Part shown: in pieces, positions 7,061 to 14,698 of the stretch
Layout of the letters: the number at the start of each line of letters is the position of its first letter
How positions within the stretch are numbered: the stretch's first letter is position 1
From: JABMNX01 sp964625905
GTDB lineage: Bacteria; Patescibacteriota; Minisyncoccia; Phycocordibacterales; JABMNX01
Direction: 5' to 3'
DNA length: 45,891 nucleotides
Assembly: GCA_964625905.1 (NCBI GenBank)
Contig: CAZVBS010000001.1
Span: forward strand, 1 to 45,891
Position numbers and translations under genes: made by a program
Notes under the pieces: model-generated
Told to the model about the DNA's origin: nothing
The model's database searches: none
Seen by the model: the letters and a program-made list of their open reading frames with translations, nothing else

Positions 7061-8282
7061 ATTTTTTCTCAACAGTATCATCTTTTTTGTCTCCTTCAAG
7101 AAATCTAAACACATCTTCGTTTACTAGTTGTGTTTCTACGTATATACGAACGTTATCACTGTTGGCATCTTTATGATGCTCCAAGATATGTTCCATTTCA
7201 TGACGAACTTTATCTTCATCAGGGGTAATACTTTCTTTCTCAGCAATTTTATTTAGAAGTAGTTGTAGTGTTGCTCGCTTTCTCGCTTGATCTTTCCATT
7301 CATCTCGCAAATCTTCCACAGTCTTCTTTGTTTGTGTAAGATAATCTTCAAATTTCATATTCATACGAGCAACGTCGTCTTTCATTTGTGCTACCATCTT
7401 GTCTAATTCGCTAGAGACTAATATTATTGGTACTTTTATATCAGTTTTTTCAATTAATTCTTCAGAAAGCTTGATTCGTTTCCTCTCTTGTGCTTTATGT
7501 GTCTTTTCTTTTACTAAATCCTCTCGAACACGAGCTTCGAAGTCAGCAACAGTCTTAAAGTCACCAAGAGTTGCAATAAATACATCATCAAGTTCTGGTA
7601 AATCTTCTTCATTAGAGCCCTCGGTTTTTGCCTCAGGGTTTTCTGAGTCTGTGGTTTCTTGTTTAACGTCTTGGTCTTGGTCTCCGGACATGATTCCTTG
7701 CAAGGTATCAGATATGATGTCTTGTGATGATGATCCGTCTTTGGACGTGATATTTCGCAAAGAATCGTGTTCTTTTGCTTTATCAAACCTAGCCTTACCA
7801 CGACGTACTTCTGTAAGGACTTTATCAACGTCAGCGCCTGTTACTTCTATGTCTGCATCCTTGTCGTCTGAAATACCGTTTGCAATTTTCTTGTAGTCTG
7901 GAAGATCAAACTCTGGAAACACAGCACTTTTAATCTTAAAACCAATTGGATTACCTGGTGTTAGTTTTGTAAGAGTTACTTGCGGAGTTCCTATGACTTT
8001 AAGATTCTCGTCAGTAACTAAAGTGGGGTACATATCTGCAAGAGCGAGCTCAGCTACCTCTCCTAAAAGTCCATCTTCTCCTATCTTCTCCACTAGAACT
8101 TTTTCAGGTATATGTCCCTTACGAAATCCGTCTATTTTTATATTTTTACTCAGTTTTTTAATAGCTTTTGTTCTGTATGTAGGTATTACAGATACAGGTA
8201 TTTCACCCTCGATCTCTATTTCAGAGTTCTCCAGTTTGGTTATATTTATATTTTCGTAAAGTTTTGCTGTTTCAGTTGTCAT
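7059..8282 (-). CDS. tig: Trigger factor-like chaperone lacking the PPIase domain
   Basis: A 407-residue ribosome-associated chaperone. The N-terminal ribosome-binding domain carries the signature GFRKGHIP. After EVTGADVDKVLTEVRRGKARF, where the FKBP-type PPIase domain normally starts, there is instead about 60 residues of acidic low-complexity sequence with the repeated peptide SQDIIS/LQGIMSGD. The chain then resumes at EEDLPELDDVF with the normal C-terminal helical arms. The PPIase domain is therefore missing. The start MTTETAKLYEN at 8282 is preferred over a longer reading that enters a 50-bp palindrome. The acidic C-terminal tail ends DDTVEKK. The leader contains the palindrome; no SD is seen. 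Confidence 0.92.
   Translation of the reverse strand: MTTETAKLYENINITKLENSEIEIEGEIPVSVIPTYRTKAIKKLSKNIKIDGFRKGHIPEKVLVEKIGEDGLLGEVAELALADMYPTLVTDENLKVIGTPQVTLTKLTPGNPIGFKIKSAVFPEFDLPDYKKIANGISDDKDADIEVTGADVDKVLTEVRRGKARFDKAKEHDSLRNITSKDGSSSQDIISDTLQGIMSGDQDQDVKQETTDSENPEAKTEGSNEEDLPELDDVFIATLGDFKTVADFEARVREDLVKEKTHKAQERKRIKLSEELIEKTDIKVPIILVSSELDKMVAQMKDDVARMNMKFEDYLTQTKKTVEDLRDEWKDQARKRATLQLLLNKIAEKESITPDEDKVRHEMEHILEHHKDANSDNVRIYVETQLVNEDVFRFLEGDKKDDTVEKK
7680..7766 (-). repeat. In-frame palindromic element D in tig (two full units, one partial)
   Basis: Coding-strand units: hairpin 1 GATACCTTGCAAGGAATC (7692-7709), then ATGTCCGGAGAC with hairpin 2 GTC-CGGA-GAC-type pairing (7680-7689). 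A second unit spans 7737-7766 (GATTCTTTGCGAAATATC, then ACGTCCAAAGAC), and a partial one lies between. They encode LQGIMSGD, LRNITSKD and SQDIIS. Related units sit in nusA and rplW. The element falls exactly in the region replacing the PPIase domain. Confidence 0.75.
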
Positions 8283-8327
8283 TTTAGATTTTGTTAACCA
8301 ATAATAATAAGTTTTAGAAAATCTTAG

Positions 8328-8377
8328 ACCAAACGTCACTTTTTACTGGTGTACACCAGTAAAAAGTGACGTTTGGT
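8328..8377. repeat. 50-bp perfect palindrome upstream of tig
   Basis: The half-site begins ACCAAACGTCAC and ends CTGGTGT at the centre between 8352 and 8353. All 25 pairs match. No T-run follows on either side, so it is not a typical terminator. It lies 46 bases upstream of the tig start, in the presumed leader or promoter. A second imperfect hairpin (GGTAGACTA/TAGTCTACC, 8404-8444) lies next to it. Confidence 0.85.
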
Positions 8378-8493
8378 TAATTCAGTATTGTCGTATACCT
8401 CAGGGTAGACTACGTACTTCATTAAATTGTTTGCCTAGTCTACCGTCTGTACATAGTAATGTCAAAAGGTTTGTTTGTAGGATATTTAAAAAA

Positions 8494-8522
8494 AGAAAAA
8501 AACCACAAATATAGTTAGTGGT
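8494..8522 (-). terminator. Terminator of the 39-aa gene
   Basis: Minus strand CCAC...GTGG stem followed by TTTTTTTC. A second small palindrome CTATCG-TAGA-CGATAG (8546-8561) lies directly after the stop codon. Confidence 0.65.
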
Positions 8523-8562
8523 GGATTTCATATATAAAAAGAGGTCTATCGTAGACGATAGT

Positions 8563-8682
8563 TTACTTACGTTTCTTACTTGCTCGTTTTGCTAGCATTT
8601 TATGTTTTATAGCAAGTCTTTTCGCTGTCTTTTTAGAACGTGATGCTTTACCTTTTTCTATTCCTGTTACTCGTTTTGCCAT
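8563..8682 (-). CDS. 39-residue highly basic protein
   Basis: The product starts MAKRVTGIEKGKASRSKK and ends AKRASKKRK. It is about half Lys/Arg and has no Cys. The size and charge are those of a very small ribosomal protein or RNA/DNA-binding peptide, but I do not recognise the family. The ATG at 8682 is chosen over the in-frame one at 8688 because a perfect TATAAT (8695-8690) ends 8 bases upstream of it, so the transcript should begin at or beside this codon (leaderless). It sits between an envelope gene pair and trigger factor on the same strand, with its own terminator. Confidence 0.65.
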   Translation of the reverse strand: MAKRVTGIEKGKASRSKKTAKRLAIKHKMLAKRASKKRK

Positions 8683-8727
8683 GGGCATGATTATACACTA
8701 TTACTTCAAAATAGGATATAAGTCATA

Positions 8728-8759
8728 AAAAAATACCCCAAGTATACAGGGTATTTTTT
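8728..8759 (-). terminator. Terminator of the 9.2-8.8 kb envelope gene pair
   Basis: AAAAAATACCC pairs with GGGTATTTTTT across a 10-base loop, about 60 bases past the stop at 8818 on the minus strand. Confidence 0.8.
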
Positions 8760-8817
8760 TATATAGTTTTTTCAAGTCTAACTTATCAACTTTCTAACTT
8801 TTAAACTTACAACTAAT

Positions 8818-9219
8818 CTAGAACTCGTTTAGTAGTGCGTCGAGTTCTGAGTCTAAGTTTTCAAAATCTGTAAGTCCTAGATCCTCTTCAATAGATGAGA
8901 TTTCGTCTGAAGTAGCCTGTGTTTCTAGCTGGTTTACTATAGTATCAGCTTCTTCATTAGACTGAATAACCTGAAGTTGTTCTGTGCTATTTTTTGTTGT
9001 TGTATTCCAAAAGTATATTCCTCCTGCAATAAGTAATATAACAATGATTGCTACACCCACTATAGGTCCTGTTGATCCTTGTTCTGGAGAATTATCTTGT
9101 AGAGTGTTTGGCACTTCTTCTGAAGTTGGAGTTACTACGTTATCTTGCTGCGTTTCAGTTGCGGTGCCGTTTTGTTCTATGTTCTCTCCATTTGGTGTGT
9201 TTGTATTTCCTTCGTTCAT
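8818..9219 (-). CDS. Single-pass membrane protein, unknown function (133 aa)
   Basis: An N-terminal ~50 residues rich in N, T, Q, E and P (disordered), one transmembrane helix (GPIVGVAIIVILLIAGGIYFW, ~51-71), then an acidic segment of about 60 residues with EEADTIVNQLE and a Leu/Asp-rich end (GLTDFENLDSELDALLNEF). No family is recognised. It starts 27 bases after the larger secreted coiled-coil gene on the same strand, so the two are probably cotranscribed and act at the cell envelope. Confidence 0.7.
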   Translation of the reverse strand: MNEGNTNTPNGENIEQNGTATETQQDNVVTPTSEEVPNTLQDNSPEQGSTGPIVGVAIIVILLIAGGIYFWNTTTKNSTEQLQVIQSNEEADTIVNQLETQATSDEISSIEEDLGLTDFENLDSELDALLNEF

Positions 9220-9246
9220 ATTTTTACTTTATTAGGATATAAATTA

Positions 9247-10179
9247 TTAATTTTCCTCGACAGTTGTTCCATCGTCAGTGGTCGCTTCATTGTTTTGATC
9301 ATCATCTGAATTATCTTTGACTAAGCTTGCTCTCATAATTTTGATTACTTCGACCAGTGATCTGTGTGCAGTTTTGAGCACTTCTTTTGTTTTTGATAGT
9401 TCAGAAACGATTCCACCAAATGTGTCTCGTGATATATTGGTTTCAAATGCATTCCTTGCTCGTTCGACTGTTGTATTTATACTTTCTCCTGCAATCTTCA
9501 CATCATTTTTAGCAGTATCTAGGAGTTGTTTTGCATCAGTCATATCAAGTCCACGCTCCTCAAACTTATTGATTCTTGACTCGATTCTTTCTGATAGTTT
9601 TTCAAGTCTTGATACAGCAGAGTTCATTTTTCTATTTATATTAGCTAAGAACCTTGAAACACGCTCCAGTCTTCGCTCTTTTGATTTTTCATCACGGCCA
9701 ACTTTTCCATCTGCACGCTCTTTTCTCCTATTTTCTCGTATTGTATCATCTCCATCAATATCACTACGTTGACTGTTTAAGCTTTTGACACGTCGCTTTT
9801 TAAAATTATTATCATTGTCTTCGGCATCAATATCTCGACGCTCTAAGATTCTACTTTTTACGTTACCAAATATAGAGCCATCTCTGTCTTTAGATTTTAA
9901 ATCAGATTTTCTATCTTCCTCGTGTTTATCTATCAGTCGAGCTCTAACCCCAGGTCTTTTATCGTCATTTTTTTCATCTTTTGTTTCATCTCGAAAAGCA
10001 CGTGTACGTGTTGTACTTCTAGCTCCCTCTAATTTTTCAGCTTTAATTCTATCAATGTCAGTAGTTGCTGGACGAAGTTGTGTTGCTGTCTGAGCAAACA
10101 CAGTAGAAATTGTTATAAAAAAAACAACTGTCGCGATTACTATACTTATTATACTAAATTGTAGTGTCGGGTGTTTCAT
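9247..10179 (-). CDS. Secreted charged coiled-coil protein, unknown function (310 aa)
   Basis: The start MKHPTLQFSI at 10179 is chosen because it gives a proper signal peptide (hydrophobic IISIVIATVVFFITISTVFAQ, cleavage likely after AFAQ-like VFAQ). Upstream in-frame sequence is not protein-like. Mature residues ~25-180 are extremely rich in K, R, D and E. Residues ~185-290 form helices with SRLEKLSERIESRINKFEERG and MTDAKQLLDTAKNDV repeats, like other uncharacterised CPR periplasmic coiled coils. The tail is acidic. No enzymatic motif is seen. It is the first gene of the likely two-gene envelope operon. Confidence 0.7.
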   Translation of the reverse strand: MKHPTLQFSIISIVIATVVFFITISTVFAQTATQLRPATTDIDRIKAEKLEGARSTTRTRAFRDETKDEKNDDKRPGVRARLIDKHEEDRKSDLKSKDRDGSIFGNVKSRILERRDIDAEDNDNNFKKRRVKSLNSQRSDIDGDDTIRENRRKERADGKVGRDEKSKERRLERVSRFLANINRKMNSAVSRLEKLSERIESRINKFEERGLDMTDAKQLLDTAKNDVKIAGESINTTVERARNAFETNISRDTFGGIVSELSKTKEVLKTAHRSLVEVIKIMRASLVKDNSDDDQNNEATTDDGTTVEEN

Positions 10180-10379
10180 ATTTTTAGTGTTGTTAATTCT
10201 TAATACATTATTAAGTATACTACCTGTTTGCTCAAGAGGCGATAGCCGATTGGTTTGCAAACAGCAGTGCAAAGTCTCCTTAGTCAGCATCTTCGTCACT
10301 GTTTCGCAACAAATAAAACCACCACTGTAATGTGAAATACAAATAATGTTTGTATTTAAGTTAAACTCACTATATAATT

Positions 10380-10413
10380 TCGAAATATAAGTAATATTTC
10401 GTGCCTATTAAGG
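10380..10413 (+). promoter_or_regulatory. ppa leader hairpins
   Basis: After a TATAAT at about 10372, the leader carries CGAAATAT-AAGTA-ATATTTCG and GCC-TATTAA-GGC, ending 11 bases before the ppa ATG. No SD is present. A role in regulation is a guess. Confidence 0.35.
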
Positions 10414-10423
10414 CTTATAATAT

Positions 10424-10954
10424 ATGACAGATTACAATAAACTATATACACCAGGCGATTTGGATGATTTTAAAATAAACACTGTTGTTGAGATCTCTGA
10501 GAAATCTATATTAAAGATTGAATACAATAGAGAAAAATGTACTTTTGAACTTGATAGAGTAGAGCCTGCAATATTTGCGAAGCCTTCAAATTATGGCTTT
10601 ATACCTGCAACACTAGACGAGGATAATGATGAACTTGATACTCTTATAGTTACCACAGAACCTATTCCAACAGGTGTTGTAGTAGAAGCAAAGATATTAG
10701 GAGTATTAAACTTCGAAGATGATGGTGAAAAAGACCACAAGATAATATGTGTGCCAGCAACCGATTATGATACTGGTAACAGGATTCAAACATTGGATGA
10801 TTTAGGTGAGATGTGGAAGAATAAGATGGAATATCACTTTAATACCTATAAGGATCTTAGAAAACGTGGAACGACAAAAGTTTTTGGCTACGGTAACGCA
10901 GATCAAGCTGTTGATGTTATTAAAGAATGTATAGAGCGATATAAAAATAAGTAG
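10424..10954 (+). CDS. ppa: Inorganic pyrophosphatase (family I)
   Basis: A 176-residue cytoplasmic enzyme that hydrolyses PPi to two phosphates, driving biosynthetic reactions forward. The length matches bacterial family I. The substrate region reads AKPSNYGFIPATL, with the metal-binding Asp cluster D67-N-D69-E-L-D72 (in place of the common DGDPLD, so slightly atypical). VPATDYD and EYHFNTYKDLRKRG follow at the expected C-terminal positions. It has its own promoter and is followed by two terminators. It converges on nusA. Confidence 0.96.
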   Translation: MTDYNKLYTPGDLDDFKINTVVEISEKSILKIEYNREKCTFELDRVEPAIFAKPSNYGFIPATLDEDNDELDTLIVTTEPIPTGVVVEAKILGVLNFEDDGEKDHKIICVPATDYDTGNRIQTLDDLGEMWKNKMEYHFNTYKDLRKRGTTKVFGYGNADQAVDVIKECIERYKNK

Positions 10955-11027
10955 TTATCACTACTTATTTTTAAGTACAAAAACAAAAAACACTGAGTAA
11001 ACTCAGTGTTTTTTGTTTTTGTACTTA
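10943..11027. terminator. Tandem bidirectional terminators between ppa and nusA
   Basis: First hairpin 10943-10972 (AAAAATAAGTAG/CTACTTATTTTT) spans the ppa stop. The second, 10972-11027, is a perfect 26-bp stem with a TAAA loop and A/T runs on both sides. It serves convergent ppa and nusA. Confidence 0.9.
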
Positions 11028-11033
11028 AGAGAA

Positions 11034-12503
11034 TTATTTATCTTTCTTTTCTTCTTTTTCAGTAGATTCTTCTTTGGTTTCTTTAGTTTTGTTTGATGAA
11101 GTATCGCCTTCTTTTTCTTTAGTATCTTCGTTGGTATTTGTTGAAGGTGAGTCGTTTTCGAGTTCAGTATCTTGAGGTGAGTCCACAGCTTCTTTTGATT
11201 CGTTTGTTGTGTCTGTTTCGGGAGTTTCAGTATCAGTTGTTGCAACTTCGTCGGTGTTAGTTTCTGGATTCTCCGAGTCTGTAGTTTCTTGCACAACGTC
11301 TCCAGACACAATATCTTGCGAATCGTCGCTTTCTTGTGGAGTTGACCCGGCAGCTGAGCGAATATCTATCCTCCACCCTGTAAGCTTTGCAGCAAGTCGA
11401 ACATTTTGTCCTCCTTTACCAATTGCTAAGGATTGTTGGTCCTCTGCAACTTCAACTGTTGCATGTTTTTCTTCTTCATTTATTTCTACATCTAATATTT
11501 TTGCTGGTGAAAGAGCTCCTTCTATAAATTCTCTTGGATCATCTGACCATTCGATTATGTCGATTTTTTCACCACCAAGCTCACCCATAACTACTGATAC
11601 TCTAATACCACGTTGTCCTACAAGTGATCCAACAGGATCAATGTGCTCGTCGTGGGAAACAACAGCAATTTTTGAGCGAGACCCAGCCTCCCGTGCAACT
11701 TCTTTTATTTCAACTGCTCCAGATACAAGTTCTGGCACCTCCATTTCAAAAAGTTTCTTAAGAAAGTCTGGGTGAGAGCGAGATAGTCGGAGGAACGTAC
11801 CTCTATGAGTTTCTTCTACAGAATATAGGTATGCACGCAGACGTTCTCCTTGTCGGTATCTTTCTCCTGGAATTTGTTCATCGTAAGGAATAATACCAGT
11901 AGCACGTCCAAGATCGATAAACATATTACCTCGTTCTATACGTTGCACTGTTCCAGTAATAATATCACCCTCGCGCTCCCCGTATTCTTTCATAATAGAC
12001 ACTTTTTCTGCTTCTCGAATCTTTTGAACAATAACTTGCTTAGCTGTTTGAGCTGATATACGTCCAAAATCGTCTTTTGTTTCAAGAGGGAATGTGATTT
12101 CACTATCAAGCTCCGCATCTTTTTTAATGCGCTTTGCATCTTCCATCATGATGTGATGTTCAGAATTAAACCGTGAACGCAGATCTTCTTCTGTATTTTC
12201 TGATGCGTCTCCAGACGCGGTTTTTGCTTGGTCTTTGGACATGATTCCTTGTGAGGAATCAGAATCGTCCTCGTCCTCACTACGTACAAGTGTTTCATCA
12301 ACAACTATTTTTATTTGAAAGAATTCAACATCTCCAGTTGTTAAATCAAACTTAGAACGGATTATTTGTCCACGTTTCCCGTATTCTTTTTTATATGCAG
12401 TAGCGAGAGCCGTTTCAATTGCATCAATAATTTTTTCTCTTGGAATACCACGCTCTTCTTCAAGCTGGTCTAGTACTGAATTTATAACTTTTAGGTCAAA
12501 CAT
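11034..12503 (-). CDS. nusA: Transcription termination/antitermination factor NusA
   Basis: A 489-residue RNA polymerase-binding factor. The N-terminal domain begins MFDLKVINSVLDQLEEERGI and is interrupted at ~80-115 by an acidic insert (DSDSSQGIMSKDQAK...SENTEEDL). The S1 domain follows (GDIITGTVQRIERGNMFIDLG, ~180), then KH1 (SKIAVVSHDEHIDPVGSLVGQRG) and KH2 (IGKGGQNVRLAAKLTGW). From ~395 the chain is a 95-residue acidic T/E/D/N/S-rich tail with SQDIVSGDVVQETTDSENPE, a peptide shared almost word for word with trigger factor. No SD is seen. The leader holds a mini-terminator. Confidence 0.95.
   Translation of the reverse strand: MFDLKVINSVLDQLEEERGIPREKIIDAIETALATAYKKEYGKRGQIIRSKFDLTTGDVEFFQIKIVVDETLVRSEDEDDSDSSQGIMSKDQAKTASGDASENTEEDLRSRFNSEHHIMMEDAKRIKKDAELDSEITFPLETKDDFGRISAQTAKQVIVQKIREAEKVSIMKEYGEREGDIITGTVQRIERGNMFIDLGRATGIIPYDEQIPGERYRQGERLRAYLYSVEETHRGTFLRLSRSHPDFLKKLFEMEVPELVSGAVEIKEVAREAGSRSKIAVVSHDEHIDPVGSLVGQRGIRVSVVMGELGGEKIDIIEWSDDPREFIEGALSPAKILDVEINEEEKHATVEVAEDQQSLAIGKGGQNVRLAAKLTGWRIDIRSAAGSTPQESDDSQDIVSGDVVQETTDSENPETNTDEVATTDTETPETDTTNESKEAVDSPQDTELENDSPSTNTNEDTKEKEGDTSSNKTKETKEESTEKEEKKDK
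11298..11325 (-). repeat. In-frame palindromic element D in the nusA C-terminal tail
   Basis: Coding strand: GATTCGCAAGATATTGTGTCTGGAGAC, split here as hairpin 1 (decayed, GATTCGCAAGATATT) and hairpin 2 (GTC-TGGA-GAC pattern). It encodes DSQDIVSGD. The adjoining 36 bases (11259-11300) match the tig segment near 7634-7676 at about 29 positions and encode QETTDSENPE in both genes. Confidence 0.65.
12205..12261 (-). repeat. In-frame palindromic element D in the nusA N-terminal domain
   Basis: Hairpin 1 TGATTCC-TCACAA-GGAATCA (12242-12261), hairpin 2 GTC-CAAA-GAC (12231-12240), plus a second hairpin-2-like GCGTC-TGGA-GACGC (12205-12218). It encodes DSSQGIMSKD and ASGDA. The insert interrupts a normally continuous part of the NusA N-terminal domain. 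Confidence 0.75.
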
Positions 12504-12538
12504 AATGGTGTATTTAGTTGTTCTCTTATAATATTTTT

Positions 12539-12606
12539 AAAAAAAATTGCCCGTTAATAACGGACATCAATACAAAAAGTGTATCACAAAGAGTTGATTT
12601 CGTCAA
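12539..12606 (-). promoter_or_regulatory. nusA promoter with start-proximal mini-terminator
   Basis: Minus strand TTGACG-17-TACACT (12606-12578). Then, within about 20 bases of the expected start, the hairpin CCGTT-ATT-AACGG (12563-12551) is followed by GGCAA and eight T's (12546-12539). The layout matches the ribosomal-operon leaders in this window. Confidence 0.6.
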
Positions 12607-12714
12607 TAAATATCAAAATCAAGCAGGTAAGAATGTTTTAAAGATAAGTTTTCAACTGCATAAGGGTAAATCTTCACTGAATATACTGATATACTTAATA
12701 ACAATAAAGCAGTT

Positions 12715-14463
12715 ATGTATATAAACGAAAAACAATTAAAAGAATTTATTCTTGATTCTGGTTTGGTATCTAAAAAAGCTTTCGCAGAAGCCGAAAAAGA
12801 AGCAAAGAAAAAAGAGCAATCTGTCGGCGATATTCTTGTGAGTAATGGGGATTTTACAGAAGATGATTTACGTAGGATACAAGCATATATTCTTGGAATA
12901 CCTTTTGTGAATCTTCAAAATAAACGAGTTGATACTGATGTACTTTCTCTTATTCCTGAACCAATAGCTCGTAATCATAATATAGTTGCGTATAAAAAGA
13001 CCGACGAGAGTCTTGAGGTTGCTATGCTAAATACAGACAACCTAACTGCAATCGATTTTATTAAAAAGAAAGTAAATTTAAAGATACTTCCACGACTTAC
13101 TGACACTGATTCTATTAAGTTTGTACTCAAGCAGTATCAAAAAAGTCTTAAAGATGAGTTTGGTGACATTATTATGCGTGAGTCAGCATCTCTTAAAGGG
13201 TTTTCTGGTGAGGAAGAAAATATGTCTGGTGAGGATCTTAAAAAACTTGCTGAAGACTTACCTGTGGTTCGTATTGTAGATTCACTTCTTCGTCATGCTG
13301 CTAACCAGAATGCTTCTGATATTCATATTGAGCCAATGGATAATCAAGTACTAATTAGGTATCGTATCGACGGTATTTTACATGACACGATGACTCTTCC
13401 TAAAAGGGCAGCGTCACCTATTACTGCTCGAATAAAAGTCCTTTCAAATTTAAAGCTTGATGAAAAAAGACTCCCACAAGATGGTCGCTTTAAAATGGAG
13501 ACTGGAAGTGAGCGTGTATCATTTCGTGTTTCAGTACTTCCAACTTACTATGGAGAAAAGACAGTAATGCGACTGTTACGTGAAGATATTTCAGGATTTA
13601 CTCTTGAAGGTTTAGGTTTTCATGGAGAAGGGCTTGAAAGGATTCACAAAGCAACGCGTAGTAAGACAGGAATGATACTCACAACAGGACCAACAGGTTC
13701 TGGTAAAACCACAACACTATATACAATTTTAGATATTTTAAATACTGCAGATGTAAATATCTCTACAATAGAGGATCCCATTGAATATCAAATGCCAAGG
13801 ATAAATCAAACGCAGGTAAAACCAGATATTGGCTTTACATTTGCGACAGGATTACGAGCTCTGGTACGGCAAGACCCTGATGTAATTATGGTTGGAGAGA
13901 TACGAGATAATGAAACTGCATCTCTAGCTATTAACGCTGCGCTTACTGGTCACTTAGTGCTCTCCACTCTGCATACAAACTCTGCAGCTGGTGCTATGCC
14001 ACGTCTTATTGATATGGATTCAGAACCATTTTTACTCGTTTCAACTATTGAAGTAATTATTGGTCAACGCCTTGTTAGACAACTATGTGACTCAAAGGAA
14101 GAATATACTCTTTCCGATTCAGAAATAAAGAAGCTCGGAAAAGTTGTTGATTTAGATGCTGTGTTAAAGGCGCTTAAGGAAGAAAAAATAGTAGACGGTA
14201 AAGCAACATGGAAGAATATTCCTTTTTATAAAGAGAAACCTTCGACAGAATGTGAAGATGGATTTAGTGGAAGGCTTGGTATACACGAGATTTTATATAT
14301 GTCAGACACAATTAAAAATCTGATAATGAAAGGATCTACTTCAGAAGAAATAGAAGCTCAAGCAAAGAGCGAAGGTATGATGACTATGATAGAAGACGGG
14401 GTCTTTAAGGCAGTGAAAGGTATTACTACTATTGAAGAGGTACTACGCGTTATATCTGAATAA
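12715..14463 (+). CDS. pilB: Type IV pilus assembly/secretion ATPase (PilB/GspE family)
   Basis: A 582-residue hexameric motor ATPase for pilus extension. The N-terminal GspE N1-like domain (~1-150) is followed by the ATPase core with DIHIEP, Walker A GPTGSGKTT (325-333), Asp-box EDPIEY, Walker B RQDPDVIMVGEIRD (~386-399) and a His-box STLHTN. The C-terminal four-Cys zinc motif of classical PilB/GspE is degenerate: only single cysteines remain in QLCDSKEE and TECEDGF. The start ATG at 12715 has no SD. It is first in the pilus cluster. A nested hairpin element begins 5 bases after its stop. Confidence 0.95.
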   Translation: MYINEKQLKEFILDSGLVSKKAFAEAEKEAKKKEQSVGDILVSNGDFTEDDLRRIQAYILGIPFVNLQNKRVDTDVLSLIPEPIARNHNIVAYKKTDESLEVAMLNTDNLTAIDFIKKKVNLKILPRLTDTDSIKFVLKQYQKSLKDEFGDIIMRESASLKGFSGEEENMSGEDLKKLAEDLPVVRIVDSLLRHAANQNASDIHIEPMDNQVLIRYRIDGILHDTMTLPKRAASPITARIKVLSNLKLDEKRLPQDGRFKMETGSERVSFRVSVLPTYYGEKTVMRLLREDISGFTLEGLGFHGEGLERIHKATRSKTGMILTTGPTGSGKTTTLYTILDILNTADVNISTIEDPIEYQMPRINQTQVKPDIGFTFATGLRALVRQDPDVIMVGEIRDNETASLAINAALTGHLVLSTLHTNSAAGAMPRLIDMDSEPFLLVSTIEVIIGQRLVRQLCDSKEEYTLSDSEIKKLGKVVDLDAVLKALKEEKIVDGKATWKNIPFYKEKPSTECEDGFSGRLGIHEILYMSDTIKNLIMKGSTSEEIEAQAKSEGMMTMIEDGVFKAVKGITTIEEVLRVISE

Positions 14464-14468
14464 AAAGC

Positions 14469-14592
14469 TAGAACGTACGTCGCCAACACATTTCTTCGTC
14501 GCTACGTCATTAAATATAATTCACAGTATTGAAATACAGCTCATTTTATTTAATTTGTGCTCCTCGAACTATATTTGGCGACGCACGTTCTA
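14469..14592 (+). repeat. Nested hairpin element, family C copy C1
   Basis: Outer arms 14469-14486 and 14575-14592 (18 bp, 1 mismatch). Left loop CACATTTCTTCGTCGCTAC..., inner stem ATTAAATATAAT/ATTTTATTTAAT, short loops TCACA/AGCTC, tip GTAT-TGAA-ATAC, right loop TTGTGCTCCTCGAACTATAT (20 bases). It starts 5 bases after the pilB stop. No strong T-run follows. Confidence 0.8.
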
Positions 14593-14698
14593 AACTACAC
14601 TGGAAATATTTTGCGAGTTTTTATACATTAGTAAGTGAGCTGTAAGAAATGTTAAGTAATGTTATAATTTTTATACAGTATATAATTGAAGCTTACTC

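Noticed and set aside
8283..8339. Longer trigger factor start
   Set aside because: The extension enters the 50-bp palindrome and is not homologous to trigger factor; the normal N-terminus begins at 8282.
11003..11311. Lys/Gln-rich open frame inside the nusA 3' region
   Set aside because: A shadow of the repetitive acidic tail of nusA in another frame.
12518..12724. Open frame of 68 codons between nusA and pilB
   Set aside because: It is AT-rich, overlaps the nusA promoter and leader hairpin on the other strand, and overlaps the pilB start. No start signal or protein-like composition.
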